This document shows positions 1 to 14,448 of a stretch of DNA of 64,000 nt, piece by piece. The stretch is from Centropus unirufus. Lineage: Eukaryota; Chordata; Aves; Cuculiformes; Centropidae. The notes beneath the pieces were generated by a model. The model was not told the origin of the DNA and ran no database searches. It was given only the letters and a program-made list of their open reading frames with translations. Both the position numbers and the translations under genes were made by a program. Every line of letters begins with the position of its first letter. Position 1 is the stretch's first letter. The stretch is taken from contig VYZI01000107.1 in NCBI GenBank assembly GCA_013397695.1, forward strand, positions 574,090 through 638,089. The letters are read 5' to 3'.

Positions 1-819
1 ATGAAATCTAGTAAGGACAAACTCCCACAGTAGCAAGACTTTATGGTGATTTAGTTAAAACCAGTCTCTCAGTGTAATGATTTTTATCTCTATTTGGCTG
101 GTTGTTTGATTTTGAGGAGTAATCTTAGCAGTATGCAAAACCTAGTGAGTAAACAATAATTTTAATACTTCCTCTTCTCCATTCCTTTCTATTGGAAGCT
201 CTTAATGTGTTTTATAAACACCACAATGAGATCTTCTTATTTAACTGAAGATGTGACAAAAGGGCTACCGTGTTCGAGGAAAAAGGGCAGCTCAGGCAGT
301 TACAACTTGCTCATTTCCAACTCTGCTATGTCCATTCTGAAGAGTAGATGAATCTGCTTATTATTTTCATCCCATAACCTGAGGGATTAGTGACAGGTAG
401 AGGCTATGTGGGACCTTCAGTACCCTACATGCGTTTTACTGTTACGTTCACAAGAGTTTAAGAACAGTCCAACCTTAAGCACACTTTGTGATTCCTGGTA
501 ATGTCCTAACTCATTAACTGTGGTTGTGTTTATACAACACTGGTTCTACCAGGAAAGATTAGGTACCAGGAAAGTCTTAGAAAGTAGAAAATTCGACAAT
601 TTAACTCCTGAAGTCTTTCCAACCTCCTTTGTCTATTTAGGTAGTAATCAAGCATTTACAAGCCCAATTCTAAGGAGATCTTGCATGCCAATATGTAAGA
701 GACTGTGGATTTCTGTTCTTATCTTCTTTAAAAGGCAGGGTTCTTCATGCACCTTTCCTCTCCTACCCCCACTTCTCTTTACCATTATCACTGGAAAACT
801 GAAAATCACTGAACAAGTT

Positions 820-834
820 GATCTCAATGAGATC
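820..834. repeat. Short perfect palindrome
   Basis: GATCTCA-A-TGAGATC: perfect 7-bp arms around a single central A. It could be a dimeric binding site or chance; no flanking context supports a function. Confidence 0.4.
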
Positions 835-2861
835 CCAGTAAGTGCTCTACACAAAATGGATATCCGACACACATCAGATGATAGCAAAGTCAAAAGCATA
901 AGAATAACACAAAGTTTCAGTAAAGTACCATAGCATATACTTAGTCTGAAACAGAGCAGTGGAGTTATGCTTAAATGCTTCCTTTAACTGGAAGCTATCA
1001 TGAGTTTTTCTGCTGTTACCAAATATGCCCATGCTTATAATTGATATGGTTGCTAAGACATAATTTCTCTTGAAGTACAGACCTTTTAGATTAGAAGTTA
1101 TTTAAATTACAAGGCTACCCTGTCATAGATTACTTATCTGGGTTCTATCTACCACAATAACTTCTAAAAATGAATCACATTTAAAAAATACAGTCTCAAT
1201 AATCCTTCACCCGCTTTGCTGTCAGATTCCATAAAACATCCTTCCATCTTAAACTAGCAGGAGGTGGTTTCAAAACAAACAGAGGGTAGCTCTTCAGAAC
1301 ACTCGTGTTACCCTGTGTGGGACTCCTTGCTACAGAGCAACATGGATGCATGGAGTCTGCAGAGCTCAGAGGGAGACCACGCACATTTACAGGCTAGAAA
1401 TCCGCTATGGTTACTAAACAGAAAGAAACTATGCCTGACTGTGTACATCTCTGGGATGGCTGAACACCAAGGGATTACTTATTTGAAATATGATATACAA
1501 TTTCCTTGTTCTTACACACTTCCTTAGGCATTTGGTTTTGGCCAGCACTGAGGACAGGTGACAGTATGAGCGACTGGACAAACCACGCACTGCTGGACAA
1601 GACCCAGGACCAACCTTACGTGTTCATTCTTCCACTCAGATGTTCCAGCCTTTCCTAAAGGGAACTCCTCCTCCTTACACATCACTGTTGAGCACATGAC
1701 CAGCAATAGTAAAACAACATGTAAAATCTTGCAGATTGAGGCTTAATCAAATAATGTTTCAGCCTACTGGTTCAAATTGGGCAGAAGTGTTTCATCACTT
1801 TTAAATTTTCCTGTTTTAAGGAAAAAAAACCATCTATATTTTTCAGTTCCACCCAAAACTAAATAGCTGCGGAGAGTTTTAGAATAACAGAGAGTTCACG
1901 AATTTTTAATGCCGTTCACTTTTGTATTAAAAATTAAATTTCAAACAGCTAATGACATTCAACAAAACCAAAACTGCTTTATTGATTAGCTCAAGTTCTA
2001 CCCATCCGTTACAAAGTTTAATGACTCTTAATTCATTTAGACCAGCAGCAGAGATGTCCTGTAATATTCTTAGCTAAGACACAGAGCAAAAATGATTGAA
2101 TCTGTGAGAAACACACTTGCTTCTTCTCAATTCCTATCAGAATCACATGTAAGAAGGAATTCCACCAGAAAACTTTTCCTCATGAGACTGCCAACTGATT
2201 CTGCAGATTCAGCTAAATAACAGACTTCCATGCACTTCCCTGAACAGATCCCCTTAATCACTCTTCACAGGATATGAGAATAAAATTAGAAAAGAGGTGG
2301 GGGGACACGACTAAAGTAACACAGAAACTTCACAGATCTGTATGTGGCCTTGAATACTTGGTGAGCAGCCAAGTAGTTATTTTCATCTTTTAGGTGGAAA
2401 TTTTAAGATGCTGAATCTTGAAATGGATGTTAATTGTGCCAACTGAAATTTCATTCAAGTAGACTTGGCAATCAATTCCACCACTTATAATCCATAAGAA
2501 ATGCTTTGGCTGTACTGTAGCACAAAGAACGTAGTTACTTGGAAACATGCTTTCAGTTTCAGGAATGAAAGGCAAATTTCATCGTTTTACAGAAAGTACT
2601 GCGTTGTTTAGATTGAAGGTGAGAATTTTACCTCCTGTCTTTATTCCAAGCAATGCAGCAGTTTCCTTAAAATGCTGGATATTGCCTTGCATTAACAAAA
2701 TTGAAACCATTTTTATGTGATTTCAGCTAGGTGAGATTTCCATCAAGGAGCATGGTGCATACTATTGGAGGCACAGGGCTATTCTAACTGCTGTTTCTTT
2801 GGATTTGAAGTGTAGTGAGATAAAGATCAAGCCTCTCTGAGGTTTGGGATCTAACCCATCT

Positions 2862-2894
2862 TTCTGTAATTTCTAATTTCTGTAAATTCTGTAA
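2862..2894. repeat. Three-copy TTCTGTAA micro-repeat
   Basis: The octamer TTCTGTAA occurs at 2862-2869, 2878-2885 and 2887-2894 with A/T spacers. This looks like local slippage duplication. Confidence 0.5.
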
Positions 2895-3238
2895 CACTAA
2901 TTTTTCTATGGCTTAAATCAATCCTCCCACTACCTGCAAGAGGCTACTGGGATCTGTCCTATGAACCTCCTCCTTTTCCCCTAACATATTTCTCTGTGGT
3001 GATATAATTCTCTACTTATGTATCTTCACATTCCATCTGTAGGCCGATAACTCATAAATCTCCCCCTTCTTTCATGGCTTGTCTCATTTCATCTCATCCT
3101 GTCTCACGTCTCTTCTTGGGTGTTTTGTTGTCAGTTATGAGTCATTATAACTCAGGCTTAATTCACATGTGAAACGTTCCCTCCTCACGTTACTGTTAAA
3201 TATGTCCTGCTCAGGTCCCATGAATGCCCTGCTTCCAG

Positions 3239-3254
3239 AAAAAAAAAAAAAAAA
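3239..3254 (+). repeat. Poly(A) run
   Basis: A homopolymer of about 16 A. No retrocopy-like sequence is recognisable upstream, so a simple A-tract is preferred over a processed-transcript tail. Confidence 0.6.
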
Positions 3255-6200
3255 TCAATTCACATTTTTTAACATTATCAAGGAAACCAAACTTTTATAT
3301 CACGAATTTAGGAAGTTCCGACATGAAGGCTGTCAACAAAATCATTAAGGTTCAATTTCTATTTTTTTTGGTTTCTTTCTCCCTGTTGTCTTTCAATTTA
3401 GATTTTACAGCTTTTTTCAACCAGCCACTGCTATCTTGTCTTCGTTTTGCAGCAGGAGCTGCTCAAGCCTAGGCTGCATAACAGGTGCAAAGCTGTCATT
3501 CTGAAACAAAAGCATACAAACATCACCATCAGCTTAACAGCACCAACAGACATATCTGTCACCACTCCACGCAGAATCAATGTTCGAAAAAAGTAACCAA
3601 TACCCCTGCACTTTCTGAACCCACTGTCTTGGTCGCAAGATGCAGCAAGCAGTAATGAAAGAATTAGTTAACACAATTAACTGGAATAATCCTGTATCAC
3701 ATTCATTATAAGTATTTTTACACTAATTCTTCCAATAGTCAGTGCAGGGTATTTTAGAATAAAAAGGCCTAGGGTTTTTGGAGTTTTTCAAAGTTTTCCA
3801 ATTAGGAAAATTTCCTTCTAAAGTCATAATCTTCTAGAAATACTGACTGTGATAATATACTGATTTGAAGTTTTTTAGGTCCCAAAATTACAGAAAATCT
3901 GTGAAATAGAAATACTCCTGTGAAAATCAGAATGATTTAAAATCTGTATCTCTCGAATGCAGCAATGTTTGTAAGCAGCTTTGTTATATTATAATTACAA
4001 TTTATTTAGAAAATAGTGTACCAGAGTAGCGTTAGAAACATGAAAGCTTTGCAATATTAAGTGTAATTTTTCCCCAAAGAAGGAAAAAAATAATCCCTTT
4101 CTATAGCATCTTGTTACTCAGTTATTCAAATAATATATAGCTTGAAATTTCTAAAAAGAAAATCTGACTTCTATATTTTTCTTACTTTGAGGGAATTGGA
4201 AGTACTGGAATGATCACAATCTGAAATTAAAAGTTAAGTCTATTCTTCCCATAAATACTAATTTTAGACCATTGAAGTGAGATCAGTAATTCACATCTAA
4301 AATACCGGATGTTTGATGCATCCTCCATCTTTGGGTACAGACTTAGTGCTTAATTTCAGGTTATAGAATGTTCTCAGACACTATTCTTCCTCCCTATTGT
4401 CAATAAAATTTGTCTAAGGCTCATTTCTCCTCTCTTAGAGTGTTAACTCTCCAGAAGGAACCGCATAACAGAGTAGTTAAACACTTTTTAATCTCAAGTG
4501 TACTTTCTTTCAAAAAGGCTTAAAAGTTAAAATGATTTAAATACAATTAATCTTCTTATGGGAAAATAGTATCACTCTTCCAAGTTGAAGAGAAACCTTT
4601 TCTAAAACTACATTATGAGATTCTGACAGCAGTTCCCTGCTCTTATAGAGAAAACTGTAGTTCCAAAGAAAGACTAAGGATATTTCTCAAGGCCAATGAC
4701 CTGACTCTTTCTTCCAAGGTTCAAAATCACTTGGAAGAAAACCAAGCGTTTTCACCAGTGACATTACATTTTGCCACACTGCTGGTAGCACCTACTCACA
4801 TTTGAGGACCAATGTTAGAAAAAGCTGCCAGTGAAGACAAAATAGAGAACGAGAAGTACTAGAAATGCTGCACCATCTTTCACTGGTCCCACGATTTGTA
4901 TCTGTATTAAGTGTAGCAAAACCTGGTGCTCTGGGATTTAGTATCAGTTTTGCGTATGAGTTATCTGAGGCTCATTCAGGTGAAGCAGTTTGGTAGGAAA
5001 ATCCCCAGGAGTAACCTACTACTGTCCAGGAACGCACTGCCAAAACCATGGGAATGCACACAAAATAAGATATGAACTTGAATAAATATCTGGAAGCTTA
5101 TGCAGTTCAGGAATGAAAAAAAAAATATTGAGTGACTTTGTTGTTTACTTATATTTGCTTTTCAGACAGTCACATATGGCATAACATTTAACAGGAGTGA
5201 TTTTTCATATATTAGTGACACAACTATTACATATACATCCCCTTAGGAGGTTACTCTGCTTTTGTGGTTTTATTTAAAATTTTTAATTGTGAACAATAGT
5301 TTTTAATGTTAATTATAACAGCGTAATGATTGTAACAAGATAATATAAGATCATAAAGACTATACAAGTAAAATGTTTTCTCTAAATGCACTTCGTATTG
5401 ATGCCGTCTGCAGGCACAACTCATACCTTTACGCCTGTTAGCAATCCCATTTCCTTCACTGAATTAATCAGCTATAAAGGGACCAAGCTGAGTACAGTCA
5501 ATATCTCTACACTATTATCACAATACAAAAATGTATGTAATTACTTGTTGCTATTGAGTTATCAGTATGCGCATCTATAGCATGTCTGTCGTCACCCGCT
5601 CACAAGGAGCTTTGAAAAGCAATCATGCAATTGTTCTTGCTTCACAGACATATAACATAGGCTAACCAGACCTGCACTACTTTTCCCTGTATATACTTGT
5701 AGAACAAAGATCTGTTTTCCTATAATCTAGAAACTGACAACATTTCTCTATGCTGCCCTTGCCAGCCAAATAGAAAGTCATGTTTCTACACTGGGAAGAA
5801 CTGCAAATGCTTTATTTCCTTTCAACTGTATACAGGGCATATACACTATTTAAATCTGATAATAAAAAAAAACCTGGAGGCCTGGCAAGACCTTCTGTCA
5901 TTTCTGGGAACCAAAATGAATTTCACTGTCACTGTGGGCCTAACCCAGGGCTTGCACAGTTCTCAGGATCTGAGGTCACTGGGAGTTCTATAATGCTGTA
6001 GCCCATCAGTAGAGGACAGCCCATTCATTTTGCTCCATTGAACATCAGAAAAGCATCTGCCTTCTCCACTGTTCTTCAGATGGCCATCAAAGATCTGGGT
6101 AGTAATAGATGGTAAAATCTGACTTACCTAGCAGATGGGATGGAGCATCCAGAAGAATTAGTGCGCTGAAATTTTGAGCTGCAACTCTGACACACCACCT

Positions 6201-6556
6201 TTTCAACCCTAGCTTCATCCTTAAGGCACATGGGGGCATTCTGACTAAACAGTTTGAATCCTTTTTGTGACTTTTTCATTTATTTTATGTTATTTTATTA
6301 CTCACCTTGAGTGAGTTAACAAGAACATTTTTGCTTGAAGTGCATAAACTACAGAATAGCCCATATCACGCACCAATTACTGGCACATATAACAAAAGCA
6401 CGAATACCTGAACACCTTGCAGATTAGTCTCAAATGTCTTCTCTTTGTGTGTCTTGAGTTCATTTTGCCAGATTACTACTTCATCTTTTTAGGGGCAGCC
6501 TGAGACAGATGTGCTGTAACAACAGAAGGAAAAGCTATCTGAGCATGAATTTAGTG

Positions 6557-6578
6557 AGAATAAACGCAGAATAAACAC
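6557..6578 (+). repeat. 11-bp tandem duplication
   Basis: AGAATAAACGC is followed directly by AGAATAAACAC: two head-to-tail copies with one mismatch. Each holds ATAAAC, a forkhead-like core in this orientation, but the match is too short to assign a role. Confidence 0.45.
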
Positions 6579-9500
6579 AACAAAAGCCAAAACATCATAA
6601 AATAAACATTTAAGTACTGTTACCCCCTACAGATTGTTTTATTGATAAATGTGACATATGATGCAGAGCAGATAGACAAAAAAACCAGTAAATAAACCAT
6701 GCGAATTCATAAAATAAGGATGGAAAATATTTGCACTGTTCCTTTAAGCAAGGTTTTTGTACTCTCTAAACTGAGCTGCACTTATGATTATTGGCAGTGC
6801 TCAACACTTTGCTGGATTTAGTGGCTTCTTTGTCAACCCTTCTTTTTCCCCTTCTTCAGTTTAACTAGAAAAGCCTATTATCTTGAGTCCCTCATTTCCA
6901 TTGTGATATACAGACACCTCACTGGCTTGGGACTACTCACTCAGGGGATACATATTACAGCAAAGCTACACTCAAAACGTAATGAAAACTTTCCCTCTAT
7001 TGGTTACTTAGGAATTGGGAGAATGAGAAACAAACCATTAGCAGTACACCGAGGCCAAATTATCTGCCACATAAACTGGTATAAGCTTACACTGAGTAGA
7101 GTGATGCTGTGCCAGTTCATACAAGCAGAGAATTTGGTCGCTGTGTGTGTAAAACTCTGTGAAGCATCTTTAAATTCATTAGAATGAACACCAGAGAACA
7201 CTTTTCTCTCCAGGCCAGTAACAAAATGTTTATTCTATTTTTGTGAGTCAGTTCACTGACATTAACATAAAGACAAATCAACAGACACAAATATTACAAC
7301 TGCACATAAATCTAGATGAGCATGCAAATGCTACAGAATGTCCAAAGTATGCCTCAGCTCTTCTCTATTATTATCCTTCATCTTTCAAAAATCCAAGCCA
7401 ATACCAGTCTTCCCCTCAACATCCTTCGACCTCAGGCCAAAGTGGTCTTTTGCCTGGCTGAAGCAACTTGGATATGGCCTCCTCAAAACAAAGCTCTGAA
7501 CATCAAATAAAATGCATTCTCCTTTTCACTGCTTCTTCCAAATCCTGCTAGACTAGACTGTGCTATGGAGTACCCAGTAAACATACCAAGCGCAGGAGTG
7601 AAGCACTCTTGTCACTGAAGGTCACTTGGCTATTCCAGTCACCACAGAGTATCGTAGCTGCTTCTAGTCTGCCAATCTACCAACATCAGCAGTTATTGCT
7701 GACATGCTGTCTGAATTTAAGGTTCACATTTATCTTAAGTAACAATCTGTATGATCTGAGCTTTAACAGCCCTTTCTTTCATACCTACCGTGATTGCATA
7801 TTTAAAACCCCATATCTGAAATTACAATTAGCACTGGTATACAATACTTAGCTTAATCTACCTTCAAAAAACACCTAGATGAAAGCCAGTGGTCATCAAA
7901 AGCAAGCAACCCAACCCATCAGACGTTTGTAAAAGGCACAAGTTCAAGTCTCCACTGCCCTCTGCTTCTTCAGGTCTCTGCCCCTCCTCATCATTCAATA
8001 CTGATTAGAGCATAATGTAGACTGATGTGTTATGTGATTGAAGGTAACACAGCAGTATGTAGCTCTAACTCAAATCCAGTTCCAGTGGCAGAAGGCTGAC
8101 ACGTTAGTCTCCATTTTCAAATGCTTCTGTTTGCTTAGTTTTACCTTTCTGGTAAAATCACAATCTACACATACATTCCAAATGGTTTCTAAAATACATC
8201 TACCGTGCATGTAAAGCATACTCCATAAAGGTATTCTTTCATTAAATATCACTGAGCTTGGATTGCTCATGAATATTGATGCAAGCCTGAGATTTTCAGA
8301 ACTTGGGCAAAATGATTATGGAAGATGCAATCTTCCCTAACAGCAATTTCTGAAGGTTTTGCAAACCTTTGAAGATTCCTGAAGCTGACCACCCAAAATC
8401 TCTAATTATTTTCAAATCTTAAGGGAAGGTATATTGTGAAAAGTGATGGAGTGGCCACTACTTGAAAGAGATCAGATTTACACCATTAGTAATATCCAAT
8501 GGAGTTCAAAACCATATCCTTTGCTGGTGGCCAAATTCTGCCATTAGCAGCAAGTACATAATCTCTCTAAAGTAAACTGTAAGGGTAGAGTGGAAAAGGA
8601 TAGATAAAGAGGACTCTGTGCACTGAGTAACTGCAGGGAGTCTAAAACTGAGGATCTAATAATTAATCTTATCTCTACCAAGGTGAAATAGAATAAGCTG
8701 AGAAGTGCAAGAATGCCTGACAAGGTCCTAGGGCTCTTCACAGCTGCAGGGGAGCTTCATTGTTCTGGAGAATTTTAAGGACGGACTCATGTAGGGAGAA
8801 CATGAGAAATTTCTTATTCCTCCCCTGCTGCTGATGTGGAAGGTACATTTATCTACGCACTTTTCCCTTCAAACAAAGCACAGCGATGCTGAAGGTTCAC
8901 TATTCAGAACAGCCTCTGGTCTGACCAAGCTTCTGCTGTCTTGTGGTGAGGAAGCCCAAGGGAAAACTATTTTAAAGAGACATCTTCCTTTAAGTGCTTA
9001 CATTTCAGTCTCTGCTTTGCACAAGACTTATTCAGGATACTTAAATTCATTAATGCAAATATTTCGATTTGGTGATTATCACAGATTCAAACAGCAGCTG
9101 AGCAATTCACCTTCCACATTGAAGGAAAACAACATCCAGGAAAACAAGATGGTCCTTCCTTCCCTATGCTCTAATACAAATGCAAACAAAATACTAGCAG
9201 GTAGGAATGCAGTCACACACACCATGTCATTCTCTGGATGACACAAAAGTGCCTGAGTAACAGGTTTATAGGACTCTTCCTCCAAAAGGAGAGCAGTAAC
9301 AGTCCAAAATGTGCAAATGATATGGCACCAAGTTGATAGGGAACACATGTATACTCATCTGTAAAATTTAGGTCCTTCTATTTTAACATATGGTGGCAAC
9401 TAGAATAGACATAGGATTGTTCCTTCCTGATGTTTACAGATGCTCACTTTTTGCATCCATGTTTTGCTGAACAGGTAGGGCAAATTCTTCACCAGCAAGT

Positions 9501-12326
9501 CCTGACTGCAGCCACTAGGCTAGTTCTACAGACAGCAAATCCCTGTCTTACGGGCCATCCCTTCAACTGCCTGGAGGAATCACTTCAGCAGTCCTTGTTA
9601 CAGCTATTTTCCGTGACCAACCACTTCCATATTCTCTGCAGAAAGTAATCAAAGAATTAGTTATACTAAAACTAAACACATTTAACATTTGCATGGTACT
9701 ATGGACTCACAGCTTGCTTCTTCTCTGACAGGATCAGCATCATGGGTCTTTTGCAAATTTCCATTGAAAGCAAGTAGAATTTTGCCACTGGCTTCAAGGA
9801 GAGCTGGAATGGCTTTTAAGTAATTTGAAAGTGAAGCAAACAATATCTTTTTCCTTGGGCAGTATAACATACTGCACTTGGGATAGAAAAATTTGTTTGA
9901 CTATGAAAAAGGACCCAAAGGTTCTATTTTTAATGCCCCAGCCATTTCAATGCCTACAGCCCTCCAGTCAGCTGCATTACCTTAACAGAACAGCAGTGGG
10001 AGAGAAACTGGAAAAAACACCGTAACTGCAATATAAGGAAATGACCTAATCTACAACACAGATCTATAGCAAGCCTGATTTCACTGCCAATGAAATCCAA
10101 GACAAGTTTCATCCTCAAAGAAAGCAGCAAAAATATCTCTACTCAGTATAATGCAGCATGAGCAGTTTGCAATTTCAGATAGTTAAAACATGCTGGCTAT
10201 AGTTGGGTCAAGTGTGTGGTTATGCCATGGGATTTTTATTTTCAGGTTTCCTAATGCTCTCACAGGGTCCAGAACCTACTTTTTGTGTTTTCTGGGAGAG
10301 ACATAAAAACCCACAGTGGGAAGTAAATGGCAGGTTTGCGTTACTCTACACCTTCCTTTCTCAAGCAGATGATATATTTTATCATTCTTACTTCATGATT
10401 ACATTTTATTACCTGGGATATTGTTGGGGTTTTCAAATCTATCTTAAATCACCCCAACATCAATTGACAAAGCAAAATCAGACTTTTCTTTATGTAACAC
10501 AGACAAAAGTGAGTACCTTTACATGTTCCGCAATTTGAACAAACAGATCCTTTGCAGCCTCCAGTGCACACCTAGCAATTCTGGAAATCCACCAGCTGCA
10601 CTGTACCACTGATATTTACACTAGACTAGGCAATGAAACCCACAAGGAATACCATTGAAATAGAAATTCTGACCCATAAAATGACTGTCATACTCCAAAG
10701 ATCTGTTCTCTGCCAAATGCAGCTAGTCCAAGCCTACCATCATGCGTCCCATCTGCCTTTCCAATGATCCTGTACAGGCAACCTCATGCAGGTAAATCAC
10801 CAGAGGAGCTTGTTCCAGGAAGGGCCTCCTAATACTGCATGCAGAGAGGACAGATGGGATTTACCACGAGCCACAGCATGATCATCCTGAGAAAATGCCA
10901 CTCCTTTGCCAGCCCTGTGCCTGCAACACAACACATAGGAGCCACCTCTCTGTAGCCATTTGTCTCCAATCCATAAAACAGAACAGGAGTACTGCTTTAC
11001 CTCACAGGATACTTTCAGTGGATGAAATGAGTAAGGCTTTAAAGACTGTGAGAAACTCAGATGCTTCATGATTAACATCAGAGAGTCATGGGCACAGCCT
11101 TTTAGTGCTGAATGCAGTTATGATGGTGATTTGAAAAAAACAAACTCATTTAGAATCTGACCAAAGGGATTTGGACCTGACTGGAGAGTACAAGTTAGCA
11201 GATGTACCTTACAATAAGGTAATCTAGTTCAATTAGATGGTCTATATCAAATTCATAGTGCTATATTTATTTCCACAGTAGAACTGCACTACCAAAAATT
11301 CTGACTTGAAATGGCCACAAAGAAAACTGGCTAGCAAAAATTACTCAGAAATAATTTAAGTAACGTAAAATGCTTATGCTGTCCTGGTGTGTTCCATCAA
11401 AGATTTTGCCTTGAAGGTCACACTTCTTACTTTTATGTACAGAAAGCAGGACTTAAGACAAATTGTCTGTATTGAGGACTTGTCTATACAGAGGACTGAG
11501 GCATGGAAGAATAATGCTTATCCTCTCCTAAGAAATAGTGCAAAAGCCTAACCAAAGTAAATAACTAATTTGTGAACTGTTACTCATAGGATTTATCTTT
11601 TTTGTTGGGTTTTTTTTCAGTAAAATATTTCTTTCCTAATCCTTTTAGGACTAGAATATCCATAGTCTAATTCAAGACTGTGCTTATTTCCTCCTTCCCC
11701 CTCAGAACAAGGCCACACCAATCAGTGTGTGTTAATCTTGCAAATCAGTTCCTCCAGCCAGCTTTGCCTTTCTCAGCAGCTGTACCCTGGCTTCATCATG
11801 GAGCTGGAGTCAGCTGCTCGGGTAGTTGCCATGAAAATGCACAATGTCAATCACTTACACTACTCAAGAGAATTAGCACAACACAACTCTAATTAGAAAC
11901 GAAACACTGTGTTATCTGCTATGATTCGGAGATGGAGTAAGTTTAGGCATGTTTTAGGAACCTTTTTTGCTGCACAGTAGTTCATGATAACACCCACCTC
12001 ACAGCTCATTAGCGAATCAAAATATTATACTATGTAAATACTACTTTGCTCTTTTACATTTTACAGAAGCCCCAGGTCTCAGAAGCCTCCATTACAGAGT
12101 ATATGTGATTTAGTTATATTGGAACATTGTAGGAAATGGAAAGCAGCCCTGACTGTCCAAAACCAGCAAAATGGAAGCCAATATACTGTATACTTTGGTC
12201 CTCTCTCTATAGAAATAGTCCCAACCAGCTTCAAGACATTTCAAACTGAAATACATATTGGCAGAACACAAAGAAACTATATACTGGATGACGCCGTACA
12301 TGAATTCTCAGTACTTCTGCGCTGGA

Positions 12327-12347
12327 TTTTCTTTCTTTCTTTCTTTT
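12327..12347 (+). repeat. (CTTT)n microsatellite
   Basis: About four to five TTTC units flanked by further T/C-rich sequence. An ordinary simple repeat. Confidence 0.7.
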
Positions 12348-13876
12348 GCTCTTTTCTGTAGAAAACAATGTAACCCACTATAAATCTAGGCAGCACTACT
12401 GCAAGCTTCAACCAGAAATCCAAATGCAAGGAGGGGGGGGAAACCTGGCAAAGAACTGAAATCAAAGATGTAAATGTTTAACAGTAAAAGGAGGACATGA
12501 AAGGCTATGCAGCTGTTTTGCTCCACCGTTTCTCAAAATGGGAACTGGAGAGCACAAAGGTAGACCACGTTTTTACTTCTACTCGAGATAAACATTTACA
12601 AGCTATTCATTTTAAACAGGAAGACCCAGCGTTAGGACACGACCTTTAATTTTGCCGGGACTGTGAAGGCAAACCACCATGGCTCTGCTGCAATGCAGTT
12701 AAACATCCAGGAAGAGATGCATACTATTCCACCACTTTGTTATTACAGGTGTACTTGATTTTATATTCAACGAGGAAGGTGCAATTTTATGGCTGTGTGG
12801 AAAAATCTTTAAAATGCTTGCGGGTGGATGTCTAACGATGCCAGACTGGTGCTGCAAAACAGAATATGAAGATAAAGTATTGAAGAAATTGTCTACGTGC
12901 CAATGAATGAGCATTTAGGTAAATAATACTGCACCATACACGCAACTGATTTAGTGTCGTTACACTATTATTACAGATGTGTACCCTGCTTTTGTTCTTT
13001 TAAAAGGGTGCAATTCTGATGAGTTATCATTAGCTTTGTAGCTGGAAGCTAACAGAATTTGAAAGACACCAACAAAAGATACCGGAAGATTAATTTACAG
13101 AGAAAATCTGCAGATTTTGAAAAGCCACAATCTACTTGTGGCTTGAAAGATGAAACACGTTTCTTGCTTTTGTAACATCCCCTCGTTTCCCATATAGAAA
13201 TATGTGCAGACATTTTTTTTTAATGTGGGGAAACTGTTTAATATGTAAGATATCACTTCGCATTACAGGTCAAGGGTATATTTATAGCATTTTCTTATAA
13301 AAATTAAAGTAGGCCAAAGGCTTAAACGTGACAAATTTGGAATTCTGTATCCCAACCTGAGACACCTCATAGGTGAATCTCCTACACAGGCCTGAATGCT
13401 ATGAAACCTTTGGAAAGGGTATGGCAAGGTCTTAATTTTGGTTCTCCAACACTGACATTTTCAGGGTTACTAGTATTTTTTTTTAATTCTCGGCTCACAA
13501 TCTTGAAAAAGAGATTTTAAAATATCCATACAACCCATTATAGAATCTGGTAATTCTGGGGGGGAAAAATATTGTATGTAAGTATTAAGGGAAAAAATCT
13601 TCCCTACTCTGTTACTGTCTTCAAAGGCCTTCAGCAGAACCTCTGCATTAGCTTATTATTACTTTCTATCACGAGAAGAATGAGGATCCCTTCAAAAGGT
13701 TTATTTTGGGCTTAGAAAACTGTTAGCTCCAACACAGGCTGCAATAGAGGCCCAAAGCCCTGGAATGGGCAATTCCAAAAGCTTGAGAATTTTGGATTTT
13801 TTTTGTTTTTAAAGAAGCATAATAAATATAATAAATACAAACATGACTTGGAAATACAAGCTAACTATACTGAACT

Positions 13877-13894
13877 AAAAAAAAAAAAAAAAAA
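13877..13894 (+). repeat. Poly(A) run, 18 A
   Basis: Eighteen consecutive A. The sequence upstream is A+T-rich but carries no recognisable LINE, SINE or retrocopy body, and no target-site duplication was seen. Confidence 0.65.
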
Positions 13895-14438
13895 GCTCTT
13901 CTGCATTATATAATAACCTGGCAAAATGCTAATGCTGTAATTTATTTTTAAAAATTATAAGTACTATTTGTTGAAAGGCAACTATACTATTCCCTAGGAG
14001 GCAAATATGTGGTGCTTTGTGAGGTTCTTTCATTTTCACGTAGGGCACTTGTATAAACACAATTTTTACTAGAAGGCTTTCATGTCATTCTAGAGAACTA
14101 TTATTGCCTTTTCGTTTTCCTCAGTAATAACAACAGGAAAACAAATAAACAAATTGCTTGCGACTCTAGGAACTGGTTTGGACTGGGATAGCAATCCACA
14201 TCCATAATACACTGGGCTGAAATCTCAGATTCTAAAGCATACATTAACTCGACGCGAATCAAAACCAGTGCTTCTATCCCCGTAAACAAAATGCAAACGG
14301 AATCATTGCACACAACTTCCCAGTGCACTGCAGGCAGCAAAGAACATTTGGAAACGGTATGTTATACTCCCGTCATCTTCCACCTGAAACATCTGTGTCC
14401 AAACATTAACAAAGAGATCTTTCACGAGTTAGCGGTGT

Positions 14439-14448
14439 ATTACGTAAT
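14439..14448. promoter_or_regulatory. PAR-bZIP/E4BP4-type palindrome
   Basis: ATTACGTAAT is a perfect 10-bp palindrome matching the established consensus for PAR-domain bZIP factors (DBP, HLF, TEF) and NFIL3. It sits at the left edge of a locally G+C-richer patch. Chance occurrence in 64 kb is possible; binding is inferred from motif identity only. Confidence 0.35.

Larger units (their letters stand above)
1..12300. other. Gene-free A+T-rich DNA (intron or intergenic)
   Basis: No exon, RNA gene or interspersed repeat that I can support. Open frames are short (up to about 137 codons), of mixed composition, and give no recognisable domain. Minor items seen: a 7-bp-arm palindrome at 820-834, three TTCTGTAA copies at 2862-2894, an A-run at about 3239-3254, and an 11-bp tandem pair at 6557-6578. 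Most likely intron or intergenic sequence; low-copy conserved elements could be present but cannot be told from sequence alone. Confidence 0.6.

Noticed and set aside
520..933. 137-codon open frame on the plus strand
   Set aside because: Low-complexity mixed peptide in intron-like DNA with a strong antisense frame; nothing supports coding.
13760..13900. Poly(A) run as the tail of a retrocopy
   Set aside because: No cDNA-like body, no target-site duplication and no recognisable element upstream.
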